The translations under genes were made by a program, and so were the position numbers. The notes beneath the pieces were generated by a model. That model saw only the letters and a list, made by a program, of their open reading frames with translations. It did not search any database and was not told where the DNA came from. This document shows positions 31,638 through 39,277 of a stretch of DNA of 64,000 nt, piece by piece (position 1 is the stretch's first letter; each line of letters begins with the position of its first letter). Source of the stretch: Multivorans sp965232105 (GTDB lineage Bacteria; Acidobacteriota; Thermoanaerobaculia; Multivoradales; Multivoraceae); NCBI GenBank assembly GCA_965232105.1, contig OZ246956.1, positions 1,302,001 to 1,366,000 on the forward strand, read 5' to 3'.

Positions 31638-32664
31638 ATGGTCCGTTTGTCCGACATGCCCGAGGTCGAAGCCGCTCACCTGGTGGCGAAGGAGTGCGTG
31701 CCGTTCGCGACGCGGCCCTGGGTCGAGGGTCCGCCGCTGGCAGAGCGCCGCGTGGCGCTGGTGACCTCGGCCGGCCTGCACCGCGTGGGCGACCGGGCCT
31801 TCTCGACGGTCGATCTGAGCTATCGCGTGATTCCGGGCTCGATCTCGACGAGCGACCTGACGATGACCCACTCATCCGTCCACTTCGATCGGACCGGCCG
31901 TGGGCGCGGCAAGTCACTACCTGGAGAGCGAAGGCATCGCGACGACGGGCATCAGCCTGGTGCGGGTCAACACCGAGCGGATGGAACTGCCCAGGTTTCT
32001 GTGGGTGCCGTTCGAGCTCGGGCGGCCGTTCGGCGCGCCCCATGAGCCGGACTTCCAGCGCCGCGTCCTGCGCGCGGCACTCGGTCTGCTGGAGCGGCGG
32101 GACGGCCCCGTCATCCTCGAGGACTTTCCCGACGACGCTCCCGCCGGTGACGATGACGGCCACGACGACGGCGGCAGTTGGTCCTGCCCGGTCTCGTTCG
32201 GTGGCGTCGCCGATGGCGATGCGGGGCTGGTGGCGGAAGTTCTCGCGGAGCTGCGCCGCCTCGCTCCCTGGCACGAGGTGTACGCGGCGCGGCGCGGCCG
32301 GTCCGCGCCGATGGCGAGCGGCCTGAGCCACGAGCAGATCGTGCATGGACTGGGCGAACTGGCAGGCGGCGCGAAGGACCCGTCCGTCGCCACGAACCTG
32401 CCGCTCCCCGAATGGGTGCGCCTGGGCTGCGACGACCTGCGCACCTGGTACATGGAGGCGGCCCAGGGCCGCCCGGGCCGGGCGACTTCGCTCGAGCTGC
32501 GGGACTGGTTCTGGCGTGAGACGGCGCTCGCGCGGCTGATCGGCGCCGCCGGAGCGCGACTAGCCGGCTCGGAACACCGGGCGCTCAGCATGTTCGGCCG
32601 TCGCGTCATGGTCCCCCGCGTCTACATGGACCAGTTGATGCCCAGCGTCGAACCGCACATCTAG
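31638..32664 (+). pseudogene. Decayed glycine/sarcosine/betaine reductase B-like protein gene
   Basis: The first frame from ATG 31638 reads MVRLSDMPEVEAAHLVAKE...SYRVIPGSISTSDLTMTHSSVHFDRTG, the usual N-terminus of the selenoprotein-B-related reductase family. At about 31900 the reading continues only in the +1 frame as AASHYLESEGIATTGISLVR...LWVPFELGRPFGAP...GPVILEDFPDDAP. In intact members a segment with FQQDLNVVFPIDRL and the Cys/Sec active region lies between. The gene has therefore lost an internal segment (of the order of 60-70 codons) and shifted frame. The C-terminal half remains open to 32664. Confidence 0.7.
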
Positions 32665-32694
32665 CAACTGGCGCCGCACTACGACAGCGCTCCA

Positions 32695-32727
32695 CACTGG
32701 GTGCGCCGGCGTCCCCGCCGGCTTCTG
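32695..32727 (-). repeat. REP-like palindromic repeat
   Basis: CACTGGGTGCGCCGGCG, TCCC, CGCCGGCTTC: same core and same orientation as the copy at 28568. Paired with the type-B palindrome at 32759. Confidence 0.6.
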
Positions 32728-32758
32728 ACAAAGACGTGCCGCGAAGCGGCGACGATTC

Positions 32759-32785
32759 CGCGCCGGCCGTAAGGCCGGCTCCGTA
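32759..32785 (-). repeat. REP-like palindrome, type B
   Basis: CGCGCCGGCC, GTAA, GGCCGGCTCCGTAC. It ends at the base next to the stop codon of the thioredoxin-ankyrin gene. Confidence 0.5.
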
Positions 32786-33982
32786 CTAGCCCTCCAGCAG
32801 CGCGATCATCTCCTCGATGTTCCGGAGCGACTCGGCCAGTACGGTCCGGTGCTCCTCGGACTCGACTTCTTCGAGCGACTCCATCCGTCGCTCGCGCCGG
32901 TCGCGGACGATGTCGAGCGGGGTCTGGCCCTGCTGTGTCTGCGCGCCGGCGTCGACGCCGCGCTCCAGGAGCAGGCGGGCGCCGTCGACCATGCTGTACG
33001 TGCTGGCCCAGTGGAGGAGGTTGTAGCCCTCGTCGTTCGTCGACTCGGGATCCATGCCGCGGTCGAGGAAGTCGCGCAGCAGGTCGATGTCCTCCTGGAG
33101 GACGAGCGGGCGGGCAAGGTGGAACCGATTCTCCTGCTCTCTCGACGGGTCGGCGCCGGCATCGAGCAGGGTCTGGAGACAGCTACGGTCTTCCAGGCGG
33201 CGTGAGCGCATCAGCGCGACCCACAGCGGCGACGCGCCGTCCGGGTCCGGCCGGCTGGCGGCCTCGGGGTCCGCGGCAAGGGCGGCCTGCAGTTCGTCGC
33301 ACCGGCCCAGGCCGGCCAGGTCGGCGGTGGAGATCGTCGGATCCTGCGTCAGCGCGAGATCGATCTGGGCGTTCTGCCGCACACTGGACGAGAGCAGAAT
33401 GAGCGACAGCGGCGTCTGACCGTTCTCGAACGGTTCGACGAGCAGGTCCGGCCGCTCGGGGAGCGCCTTCTCGAGGTCCTCGATGGGCCGTGAGACCACG
33501 AAGTGTCGGCGGAACGCGTCGTCGTCGAGAAACGCGAGGGAAGCGTCGAACGCCGACTTGCCGGCGATCATCGCCTCCAGGTAGTCGACGTAGGTCTCTC
33601 TGGCGTGGACACCCACGATCCGGTCCTGCTCCTTGCCGTCCTTGAAGAAGAGGACGTGGGGCACGCCGTTGACCCCCAGCCCGCGGTAGATTCCCGGCGA
33701 CTCGTCGATGTCCAGCTTGCCGATCTTGGCGCGGCCCGCCATCTCCGGCGCCAGGCTCTCGACGATCGGGTCGACCACCTTGCAGGGGACGCACCAGGTC
33801 GCGGTGAAGTCGACCAGGACGGGGACGCCGGCTTGGTAGACCTCCTGGTCGAAGTTGTCGCTGTTGAGGAGGACGACCTGGGCATCGGCGTCGAGTGCGG
33901 CCGATTGCGACCCGTTGTCGCCGGTGGCGCAGGCAGCCAGGAGGGCTGCGAGCGGTAGGCAGAGGAGGAAACCAACTCTCAT
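32786..33982 (-). CDS. Thioredoxin-ankyrin lipoprotein
   Basis: 398 residues from MRVGFLLCLPLAALLAACATG, a lipoprotein signal with lipobox LAAC; an upstream extension of 52 codons overlaps a repeat and is rejected. Residues about 30-140 are a thioredoxin domain with VPVLVDFTATWCVPCKVVDP (active site WCVPC) and GVNGVPHVLFFKDGKEQ. From about 200 on there are ankyrin-type repeats (NGQTPLSLILLSS, DGASPLWVALMRS...LLDAGADPS, EGYNLLHWASTYSMVDGARLLLERGVDAG, QGQTPLDIVRDRR). It is likely anchored to a membrane, with a redox and a protein-binding part. The fusion is uncommon. Confidence 0.87.
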   Translation of the reverse strand: MRVGFLLCLPLAALLAACATGDNGSQSAALDADAQVVLLNSDNFDQEVYQAGVPVLVDFTATWCVPCKVVDPIVESLAPEMAGRAKIGKLDIDESPGIYRGLGVNGVPHVLFFKDGKEQDRIVGVHARETYVDYLEAMIAGKSAFDASLAFLDDDAFRRHFVVSRPIEDLEKALPERPDLLVEPFENGQTPLSLILLSSSVRQNAQIDLALTQDPTISTADLAGLGRCDELQAALAADPEAASRPDPDGASPLWVALMRSRRLEDRSCLQTLLDAGADPSREQENRFHLARPLVLQEDIDLLRDFLDRGMDPESTNDEGYNLLHWASTYSMVDGARLLLERGVDAGAQTQQGQTPLDIVRDRRERRMESLEEVESEEHRTVLAESLRNIEEMIALLEG

Positions 33983-34035
33983 TGTGGCTGCCTCGCGGGT
34001 TGGGGTCTGGCGGCTGGCGCGGCAGAGAGTGCAGA

Positions 34036-34082
34036 AGCCGGCGCTTCGCGCCGGATGCCGGCCAGAAGGCCGGCGCACCCGG
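34036..34082 (+). repeat. REP-like palindromic repeats, tandem pair
   Basis: AAGCCGGCGC, TTCG, CGCCGGATGCCGGCC, AGAA, GGCCGGCGCACCCGGT: two adjacent hairpins. The second is nearly identical to the copy at 8169. Lies between the copper monooxygenase gene and the thioredoxin gene. Confidence 0.65.
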
Positions 34083-34109
34083 TTTGGCTGCGCAAGACCC
34101 TCGTGGCGT

Positions 34110-35405
34110 TTACTCGCCGCCGGCGGTTTCGGTGACACGACCAGGCGAACTCGCCCGCGGCGGCTCCTCGTCGCTGTACACGCAGGAGATGAAGCCCATC
34201 AACATCTCGTCGGTCGACATCGGGCCGAAGCCCACGTCGCGGTCCGGGTTGAAGCCCCAGCGCTCCGCCTCCTCGGGGGAGTTGTCGAACCACATGTCGA
34301 TCCGCAGGCGGGTGCCCTTGGGCAGCACCTTCGGCTCGGAGTACCAGTAGATCTCCTGCCAGTCGAAGTCCCAGTCCGGCACGTGGAGGATCAGCTCCTC
34401 CGTGCCGTCCGGGTAGAAGGCGGTGTACTTCGACTCGCGGCCGCGCATGTGCATGTGGGGGAGCATGCCGAGGACCGTCACCTCCCGGTCGAAGGTCCGC
34501 TCGGCGGTGTCGTGCCAGTAGTCGTGGCGGGCCGGAATCTCGAACTCGTAGTTGCTGATCGGGAAGAAGTGGATCGGGTGCTCGACCGGTTTCGTCGCGA
34601 ACTTGAGCGCGATGGACGACTGGTCCCAGCCACCGCTGCCGGGGCCCGGCTCCTTGTGGTAGTGCAGGTCGAAGGTGAGCGTCGCGCCGACTTCGAGCAG
34701 CGAACCGTAGCCCTCCGGCCACACGTGCGGCGGTGAGCCCGAGGTGGCGCCGCCGAGGTAGTCGCCGTCGCCGCGAGTCTCCTCGTCGTTCGGCCCCTTG
34801 ACGAAGATGTTGAAGTGGTGGACGAGCTCGCTGCCGCGGCGGAACTCGATCTCCTGCACCCACTTGTCCTCGGGCAGGAGGTCGGGCGTCAGGACCAGGC
34901 GGTGCTTGGTGTAGATGTCCTTGATGTCGTCCTCGACGTAGTAGGGCTCGGGCATCTTGAGCACCAGGTCGGGATCGGGGAACAGCCAGCCCTCGTCGTC
35001 TGACCAGTCGATGGGCTCGGGACCGTCCTCCGGCCGACCGGGCTGGGCGCCGGCCTCGACCCACCGGCGGATCGTCGCGATCTCGGCGTCCGTCAGGCCG
35101 CGCTCGTTCCTGAACACGCCGTCGAAGTGCTCCGAGGCGTCCCACGGCGGCATCTCCTTCGACGCCGTCTGCCGGACGATCGCGCGTGCCCACGGGCGCG
35201 CATCCTCGTACGTGGTGAGCGACATCGGCACGCCGCCCCGGTAGATCTTGCCGCCGGACGGCCGGTGACACTCCTGGCAGTTCTCCTGCAGGATGGGCAG
35301 GACGTCCTCGTAGAATGTGGGGCCCTCCGTGGCATCGGCGGCGCCGTAGGCCGCCGCGGCGAAGACCAGGCAGAGAGCAAAACCAACCAGGCGTCGACTC
35401 GTCAT
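34110..35405 (-). CDS. Cytochrome c / copper type II monooxygenase-like protein
   Basis: 431 residues from MTSRRLVGFALCLVF (GGAGGG upstream), with an N-terminal signal peptide ending near ADA. A single c-type heme motif CQECH sits at about residue 46. The rest is like the copper type II ascorbate-dependent monooxygenase fold: TFDLHYHKEPG, VEHPIHFFP, and LGMLPHMHMRGRESKYTAF, with HxH and HMHMRG as likely Cu ligands. It is probably periplasmic. Such heme-plus-copper proteins are common in Planctomycetes and Acidobacteria; substrates are unknown. Confidence 0.82.
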   Translation of the reverse strand: MTSRRLVGFALCLVFAAAAYGAADATEGPTFYEDVLPILQENCQECHRPSGGKIYRGGVPMSLTTYEDARPWARAIVRQTASKEMPPWDASEHFDGVFRNERGLTDAEIATIRRWVEAGAQPGRPEDGPEPIDWSDDEGWLFPDPDLVLKMPEPYYVEDDIKDIYTKHRLVLTPDLLPEDKWVQEIEFRRGSELVHHFNIFVKGPNDEETRGDGDYLGGATSGSPPHVWPEGYGSLLEVGATLTFDLHYHKEPGPGSGGWDQSSIALKFATKPVEHPIHFFPISNYEFEIPARHDYWHDTAERTFDREVTVLGMLPHMHMRGRESKYTAFYPDGTEELILHVPDWDFDWQEIYWYSEPKVLPKGTRLRIDMWFDNSPEEAERWGFNPDRDVGFGPMSTDEMLMGFISCVYSDEEPPRASSPGRVTETAGGE

Positions 35406-35456
35406 CGCTACCCTCCTGCAGAACAAGTCCGGATCCGCGCCAGCTTACCGCAGCCG

Positions 35457-35900
35457 TTATGCATCGTCGGGCGCGAGCGGGTAGCGACAGGACACCCCCG
35501 GGAAGCGCTGGAAGTCGTGATCGGCGGTATGCACCTCGCCTCGATGGGCGCGGGCCAGCGCTGCAATCTGCGCGTCGGTTACGAGATCGCCGCTCGCGGA
35601 TCCCGTGGCGGCGAGCAGTTCCACCACGTGCCGCACATGGTCTTCACCCGGCAACAGGAGGCGCGTGACGGGGTGGGCGGTCCATTCGGCCACCAGATCG
35701 CCGGCAGTCTCGAGTGGGAGCGGTTCCTGGAAGACGCGCCGGTTCGTGCTGATCCGCAGGAAGGCGAACAGGACGGGCTGGCAGAGGCCGACCGGAACTG
35801 AGCCGCTCAGACAGCCGGCCCACCACTCCGTCGCGCGCGAGTTGAACGGACTCGTCGAATCGACCGAGTACAGGAGAAGGTTCGCGTCGGGGACGATCAC
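35457..35900 (-). CDS. vapC: PIN-domain toxin, VapC family
   Basis: 147 residues from MIVPDANLLLYSVD. PIN fold: Asp5 in VPDANLLLY, QPVLFAFLRISTN, the acidic helix SGDLVTDAQIAALARAHRG, and HTADHDFQRFPG at the C-terminus. The subgroup (FLRISTN/RVF) is the ribonuclease toxin VapC type. Its ATG overlaps the antitoxin stop. Expected activity: Mg-dependent cleavage of tRNA or rRNA. Confidence 0.9.
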   Translation of the reverse strand: MIVPDANLLLYSVDSTSPFNSRATEWWAGCLSGSVPVGLCQPVLFAFLRISTNRRVFQEPLPLETAGDLVAEWTAHPVTRLLLPGEDHVRHVVELLAATGSASGDLVTDAQIAALARAHRGEVHTADHDFQRFPGVSCRYPLAPDDA

Positions 35901-36190
35901 TTCGGCCCGTTCCTCTCCTGGATGAGGCGGCGGGTGACTTCGAGAAACGCATCCGTGTCGAGATCCGACTCGAGACCGGACAGATTGCCGAGGTCGTACC
36001 CGGCCCTGAGGCCCATGGGAAAACTCCGCTGGACGAACGGAGGACGCTCCGGGTCAGCCGCGACACCGGCGAGGCCGTGCCGGACCGCATCGTTCAGGGC
36101 CTGCTTGAAGGTCTGTCCCCGCTGCCGCATCGCCTCCCGCAGCAAGGACTCGGTGTCGGCGTCGAGCGTGACGGTGGTTCGCATGGACAC
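35897..36190 (-). CDS. vapB: VapB-type ribbon-helix-helix antitoxin
   Basis: 97 residues from MSMRTTVTLDADTESLLREAMRQRG; the first 45 residues have the RHH pattern (strand RTTVTLD, then two helices ending NDAVRHGL). The C-terminal region (GLRAGYDLGNLSGLESDLDTDAFL) is the toxin-binding part. Overlaps the toxin gene (ATGA). It is a DNA-binding repressor and antidote. Confidence 0.88.
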   Translation of the reverse strand: MSMRTTVTLDADTESLLREAMRQRGQTFKQALNDAVRHGLAGVAADPERPPFVQRSFPMGLRAGYDLGNLSGLESDLDTDAFLEVTRRLIQERNGPK

Positions 36191-36358
36191 ATCATGATGC
36201 TCTGAGAGTTTGCTGTCAAGAAGTAGGACGGGGTCTACTAAGAAGCCATGATGAGAGTCAGACCGGCCGAAGGCGCCGACGTGCCGCAGGCGTCCTGTCG
36301 CTACACTGCGTGTGATTCGTCATGAACTAATCATTTTACGCTAGAATGCGCTCTTAAT

Positions 36359-37618
36359 ATGAAGAATCGAGCCATGGAGTCCCGTCTGCGAAAGCGTGCC
36401 GCCAGCAGGCTCGCGCGGCTTCTCGTTCTCACCGGGTCGCGCCAGACGGGCAAGACGACCTTGATTCAGCGGTGCTTCCCGGACATGCCCTACATTTCCC
36501 TGGAGGATCCCGCCGTGCGTCCAGGGTTCTCCCGCATGACAGCGGCGGAGTGGGTCGAGCGCTTTCCGCACGCCATCCTCGACGAGGTCCAGAAGGCTCC
36601 GTCCCTGGTGGAGACGGTCAAGGCGGCCTACGACCAGTCGCCCGACGTGCGCTACTTCCTGCTCGGCAGCAGTCAGATCCTGTTGCTCTCCAGGGTCAAG
36701 GAGAGCTTGGCCGGCAGGGCAGCCATCGAAGAACTCTGGCCTTTGACTCTGCCCGAGATGGCGACGTCTTCCTGGGACGACCGGCTCGCGCCTTCACGCC
36801 TGATCCTGTGGCTCGAGCGAGCCTGCCGGAGCGACGAGGTTTTGCTCGGACAGCCGGGCGCCGACCGCAGCTGCGCACGCTACTCGGGGATTCTCGAGCA
36901 CTACCTACGTTTCGGCGGCATGCCGGTCGTTCACCACGCGGACCTGACCGACGACGAGCGCAGGAGCTGGCTGCGCGATTTCCAGCGTACGTACCTCGAG
37001 CGGGACGTCGCCGACCTGGCGGCGCTGCGGGACCTCGAGCCGTTCGTCGTGGCCCAGAGGGCCTTGGCGACCCGGACGGCCCGAACCGTCAACTTCAGCG
37101 ATCTGGCGCGGTCGGCGGGCATCGCGCCGGCGACGGCGCGCCGGTTCCTGCGCTACCTGGAGCTGAGCTACCAGGTGATTCAACTGCCCCCGTTCTTCCG
37201 CAACCCGGAAAAGCGCCTGGCGAAGATGCCCAAGGTGCACTTCGTGGATCCGGGGATTCTCCGTACGATCCTCAACCGCACTGGCGACTGGACGGGAGAG
37301 GAGTATGAGTCCGCGCTGGTAGCGGAGATCGTCAAGCAGGTGCGGAACGCCGGTCTGTTCGCCGACTTCTTTCACCTTCGGACGTACGACCGGCGGGAGG
37401 TAGGTCTGCTGCTTGAACTCGAGGAGGGCTTCGTCGGCATCGAGATCAAGGCGTCGCGCAAGGTGTCCAGGGCGGACGCCCGGACACTGCGCGGCCTGGA
37501 GCCGCTTCTCGACAAGCCGCTGCTGGGGGCTGTCGTCGTATCGCAGGATCTTGAGGTGCGCTACCTGGCTCCCGGAGTCCTGGCGGTGCCGGCGGCCTGG
37601 CTACTGTCCCCGGGCTAG
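36359..37618 (+). CDS. AAA_14/DUF4143 ATP-binding protein
   Basis: 419 residues; the start may be ATG 36359 (MKNRAMESRLRKRA) or ATG 36374. Walker A LTGSRQTGKTTLIQR, Walker B HAILDEVQKAP, YFLLGSSQILLLS sensor; the C-terminal DUF4143 restriction-endonuclease-like part has GFVGIEIKASRKVSRAD (an ExK pattern). Such ATPases are widespread and often mobile, and their role is unknown. A -10-like TAGAAT (36342-36347) lies just before 36359, so a very short leader is possible. Convergent with the SSS symporter gene. Confidence 0.87.
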   Translation: MKNRAMESRLRKRAASRLARLLVLTGSRQTGKTTLIQRCFPDMPYISLEDPAVRPGFSRMTAAEWVERFPHAILDEVQKAPSLVETVKAAYDQSPDVRYFLLGSSQILLLSRVKESLAGRAAIEELWPLTLPEMATSSWDDRLAPSRLILWLERACRSDEVLLGQPGADRSCARYSGILEHYLRFGGMPVVHHADLTDDERRSWLRDFQRTYLERDVADLAALRDLEPFVVAQRALATRTARTVNFSDLARSAGIAPATARRFLRYLELSYQVIQLPPFFRNPEKRLAKMPKVHFVDPGILRTILNRTGDWTGEEYESALVAEIVKQVRNAGLFADFFHLRTYDRREVGLLLELEEGFVGIEIKASRKVSRADARTLRGLEPLLDKPLLGAVVVSQDLEVRYLAPGVLAVPAAWLLSPG

Positions 37619-37629
37619 ACGCTCCAGCG

Positions 37630-39261
37630 CTACCCCGAGAAGTACACCATCACCGCGGCGACGATCAGGACCAGGAGGATCGACAGCGTCCGGTCCAGCT
37701 TGCGCTTGGCCGGGTCGGACTCGGCCAGGAGGTCTGCCGTGCCGGACCGGCTGTAGGTCAGGCCGGCGACCTGCTGCTGGGAGGGCGGTGGGAACCAGAG
37801 GCTGACCGCGACGAGCACGGCCGCGCAGATCAGGAACAGGAAGATCGCGACGTGCATGAAGTTGATGTCGGCGAAGGTGTAGAGGAAGCCGCTCAGGCTG
37901 TCCTTGTTCAGCTCGGCCACGAGCCGGCCCATTCCGAGGACGAAGCCGACGGCCAGTGACGCGATTGCGCCCTGGGCGTTGAGGCGCTTCCAGAACAGCC
38001 CGAGCAGGAAGACCGCGGTGATCGGCGGGGAGATGTAGCCCTGGACGCTCTGGAGGTACTGGTAGAGCGTGCCGGAGATGTTCTGCATCAGCGGGATCCA
38101 GAGCAGTCCCAGTCCCACGAGACCGACAGTGGCCGTCTGGCCGACGAGAACCAGCCGGCGTTCCGAGACGCCGGGGTGGAGCTTCTTGTAGATGTCGATC
38201 GTGATCAGGGTCGAGCAGGAGTTGAAGACGGAGGAGAGGCTGCTCATCAGAGCCGCCAGCAGGCCCGCGACGACGAGGCCCCGGAAGCCGGCCGGCAGGA
38301 GTGCGACGACCAGGGCCGGCAGCGCCTGGTCGGAGGAGGCGAGCTCGAGCTTCCCGGACTGCGACAGGCAGTAGGCGATCACGCCGGGCACGACGAACAG
38401 GAACAGGGGCAACTGCTTCAGGAAGCCGGCCAGAATCGTGCCGCGCCGCGCGTCGTCGATGCCGCGCGCGGAGAGCGCCCGCTGGACGATGAACTGATCG
38501 GTGCACCAGTACCAGACCGCGATGATCGGTGCTCCGAAGGCGATGCCGGTCCACGGGAAGTCGGGGTCCGACATCGGCTTCCACATGTCGAAGAAGCCGG
38601 GGCCGGCCGTCTCGACCATGACCCGCCAGCCGCCGAGCTCGGCGAGACCGAGGATCGTCACCGTGGAGGCGCCGACGATCAGGACGATCGCCTGCAGCAG
38701 GTCGGTGTAGACGACGGCGCGCAGACCGCCGAGCACCGTGTAGACCCCCGTGATGACGACGACCACCAGGGCGCCGGTCCAGAAGTTGATGCCCATCAGG
38801 GTCTCGAAGACGACGCCGCCCGCGTAGATCGTCACCGAGATCTTGGTCAGGACGTAGCCGATGACCGAGATGACCGAGAGGTACCAGCGGGCCGCGGGCG
38901 AGTAGCGCCGCTCCAGGAACTCGGGCATCGTGAAGATGCCGCTCTTGACGTAGAACGGGACGAACAGCCAGCCGAGAATCAGCAGGACCAGGGATGCCTG
39001 GAGCTCGAACTGGCCGAGAACCAGGCCGCTCTGGGCGCCCGTGCCGGCGAGGCCGACCAAGTGCTCGGAGCCGATGTTCGAGGCGAAGAGCGAAGCGCCG
39101 ACGACGAACCAGCCGACGTTGCGGCCGGCGAGGAAGTAGCTCGACGAGGTGCGTTCGCCGTGCTGGACGCGCCTGATCGCCCAGACCGCGATCGCGAAGA
39201 CGCCGGTGAAGTAGAGCGCGACGACGGTCCAATCGAGGGCGGTGATCTTGGCCGTCAGCAT
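37630..39261 (-). CDS. Sodium:solute symporter, SGLT-like
   Basis: 543 residues with about 14 membrane helices, starting MLTAKITALDWTVVALYF. SSS-family features: GRNVGWFVVGASLFASNIGSEHLVGLAGTGA, VYTVLGGLRAVVYTDLLQAIV, WYWCTDQFIVQRALSAR, GLLAALMSSLSSVFNSCSTLITIDIYKKL (Na-binding region). It likely imports a sugar with sodium. It follows the GH3 gene by 16 bases on the same strand; the two are probably cotranscribed with the TonB receptor. Confidence 0.93.
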   Translation of the reverse strand: MLTAKITALDWTVVALYFTGVFAIAVWAIRRVQHGERTSSSYFLAGRNVGWFVVGASLFASNIGSEHLVGLAGTGAQSGLVLGQFELQASLVLLILGWLFVPFYVKSGIFTMPEFLERRYSPAARWYLSVISVIGYVLTKISVTIYAGGVVFETLMGINFWTGALVVVVITGVYTVLGGLRAVVYTDLLQAIVLIVGASTVTILGLAELGGWRVMVETAGPGFFDMWKPMSDPDFPWTGIAFGAPIIAVWYWCTDQFIVQRALSARGIDDARRGTILAGFLKQLPLFLFVVPGVIAYCLSQSGKLELASSDQALPALVVALLPAGFRGLVVAGLLAALMSSLSSVFNSCSTLITIDIYKKLHPGVSERRLVLVGQTATVGLVGLGLLWIPLMQNISGTLYQYLQSVQGYISPPITAVFLLGLFWKRLNAQGAIASLAVGFVLGMGRLVAELNKDSLSGFLYTFADINFMHVAIFLFLICAAVLVAVSLWFPPPSQQQVAGLTYSRSGTADLLAESDPAKRKLDRTLSILLVLIVAAVMVYFSG

Positions 39262-39277
39262 GGGGTGTTCTCCTCGT

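Noticed and set aside
28568..34082. GCCGGC palindromes as rho-independent terminators
   Set aside because: No T-rich tail follows any copy, and identical copies occur inside a coding region (8169) and upstream of genes.
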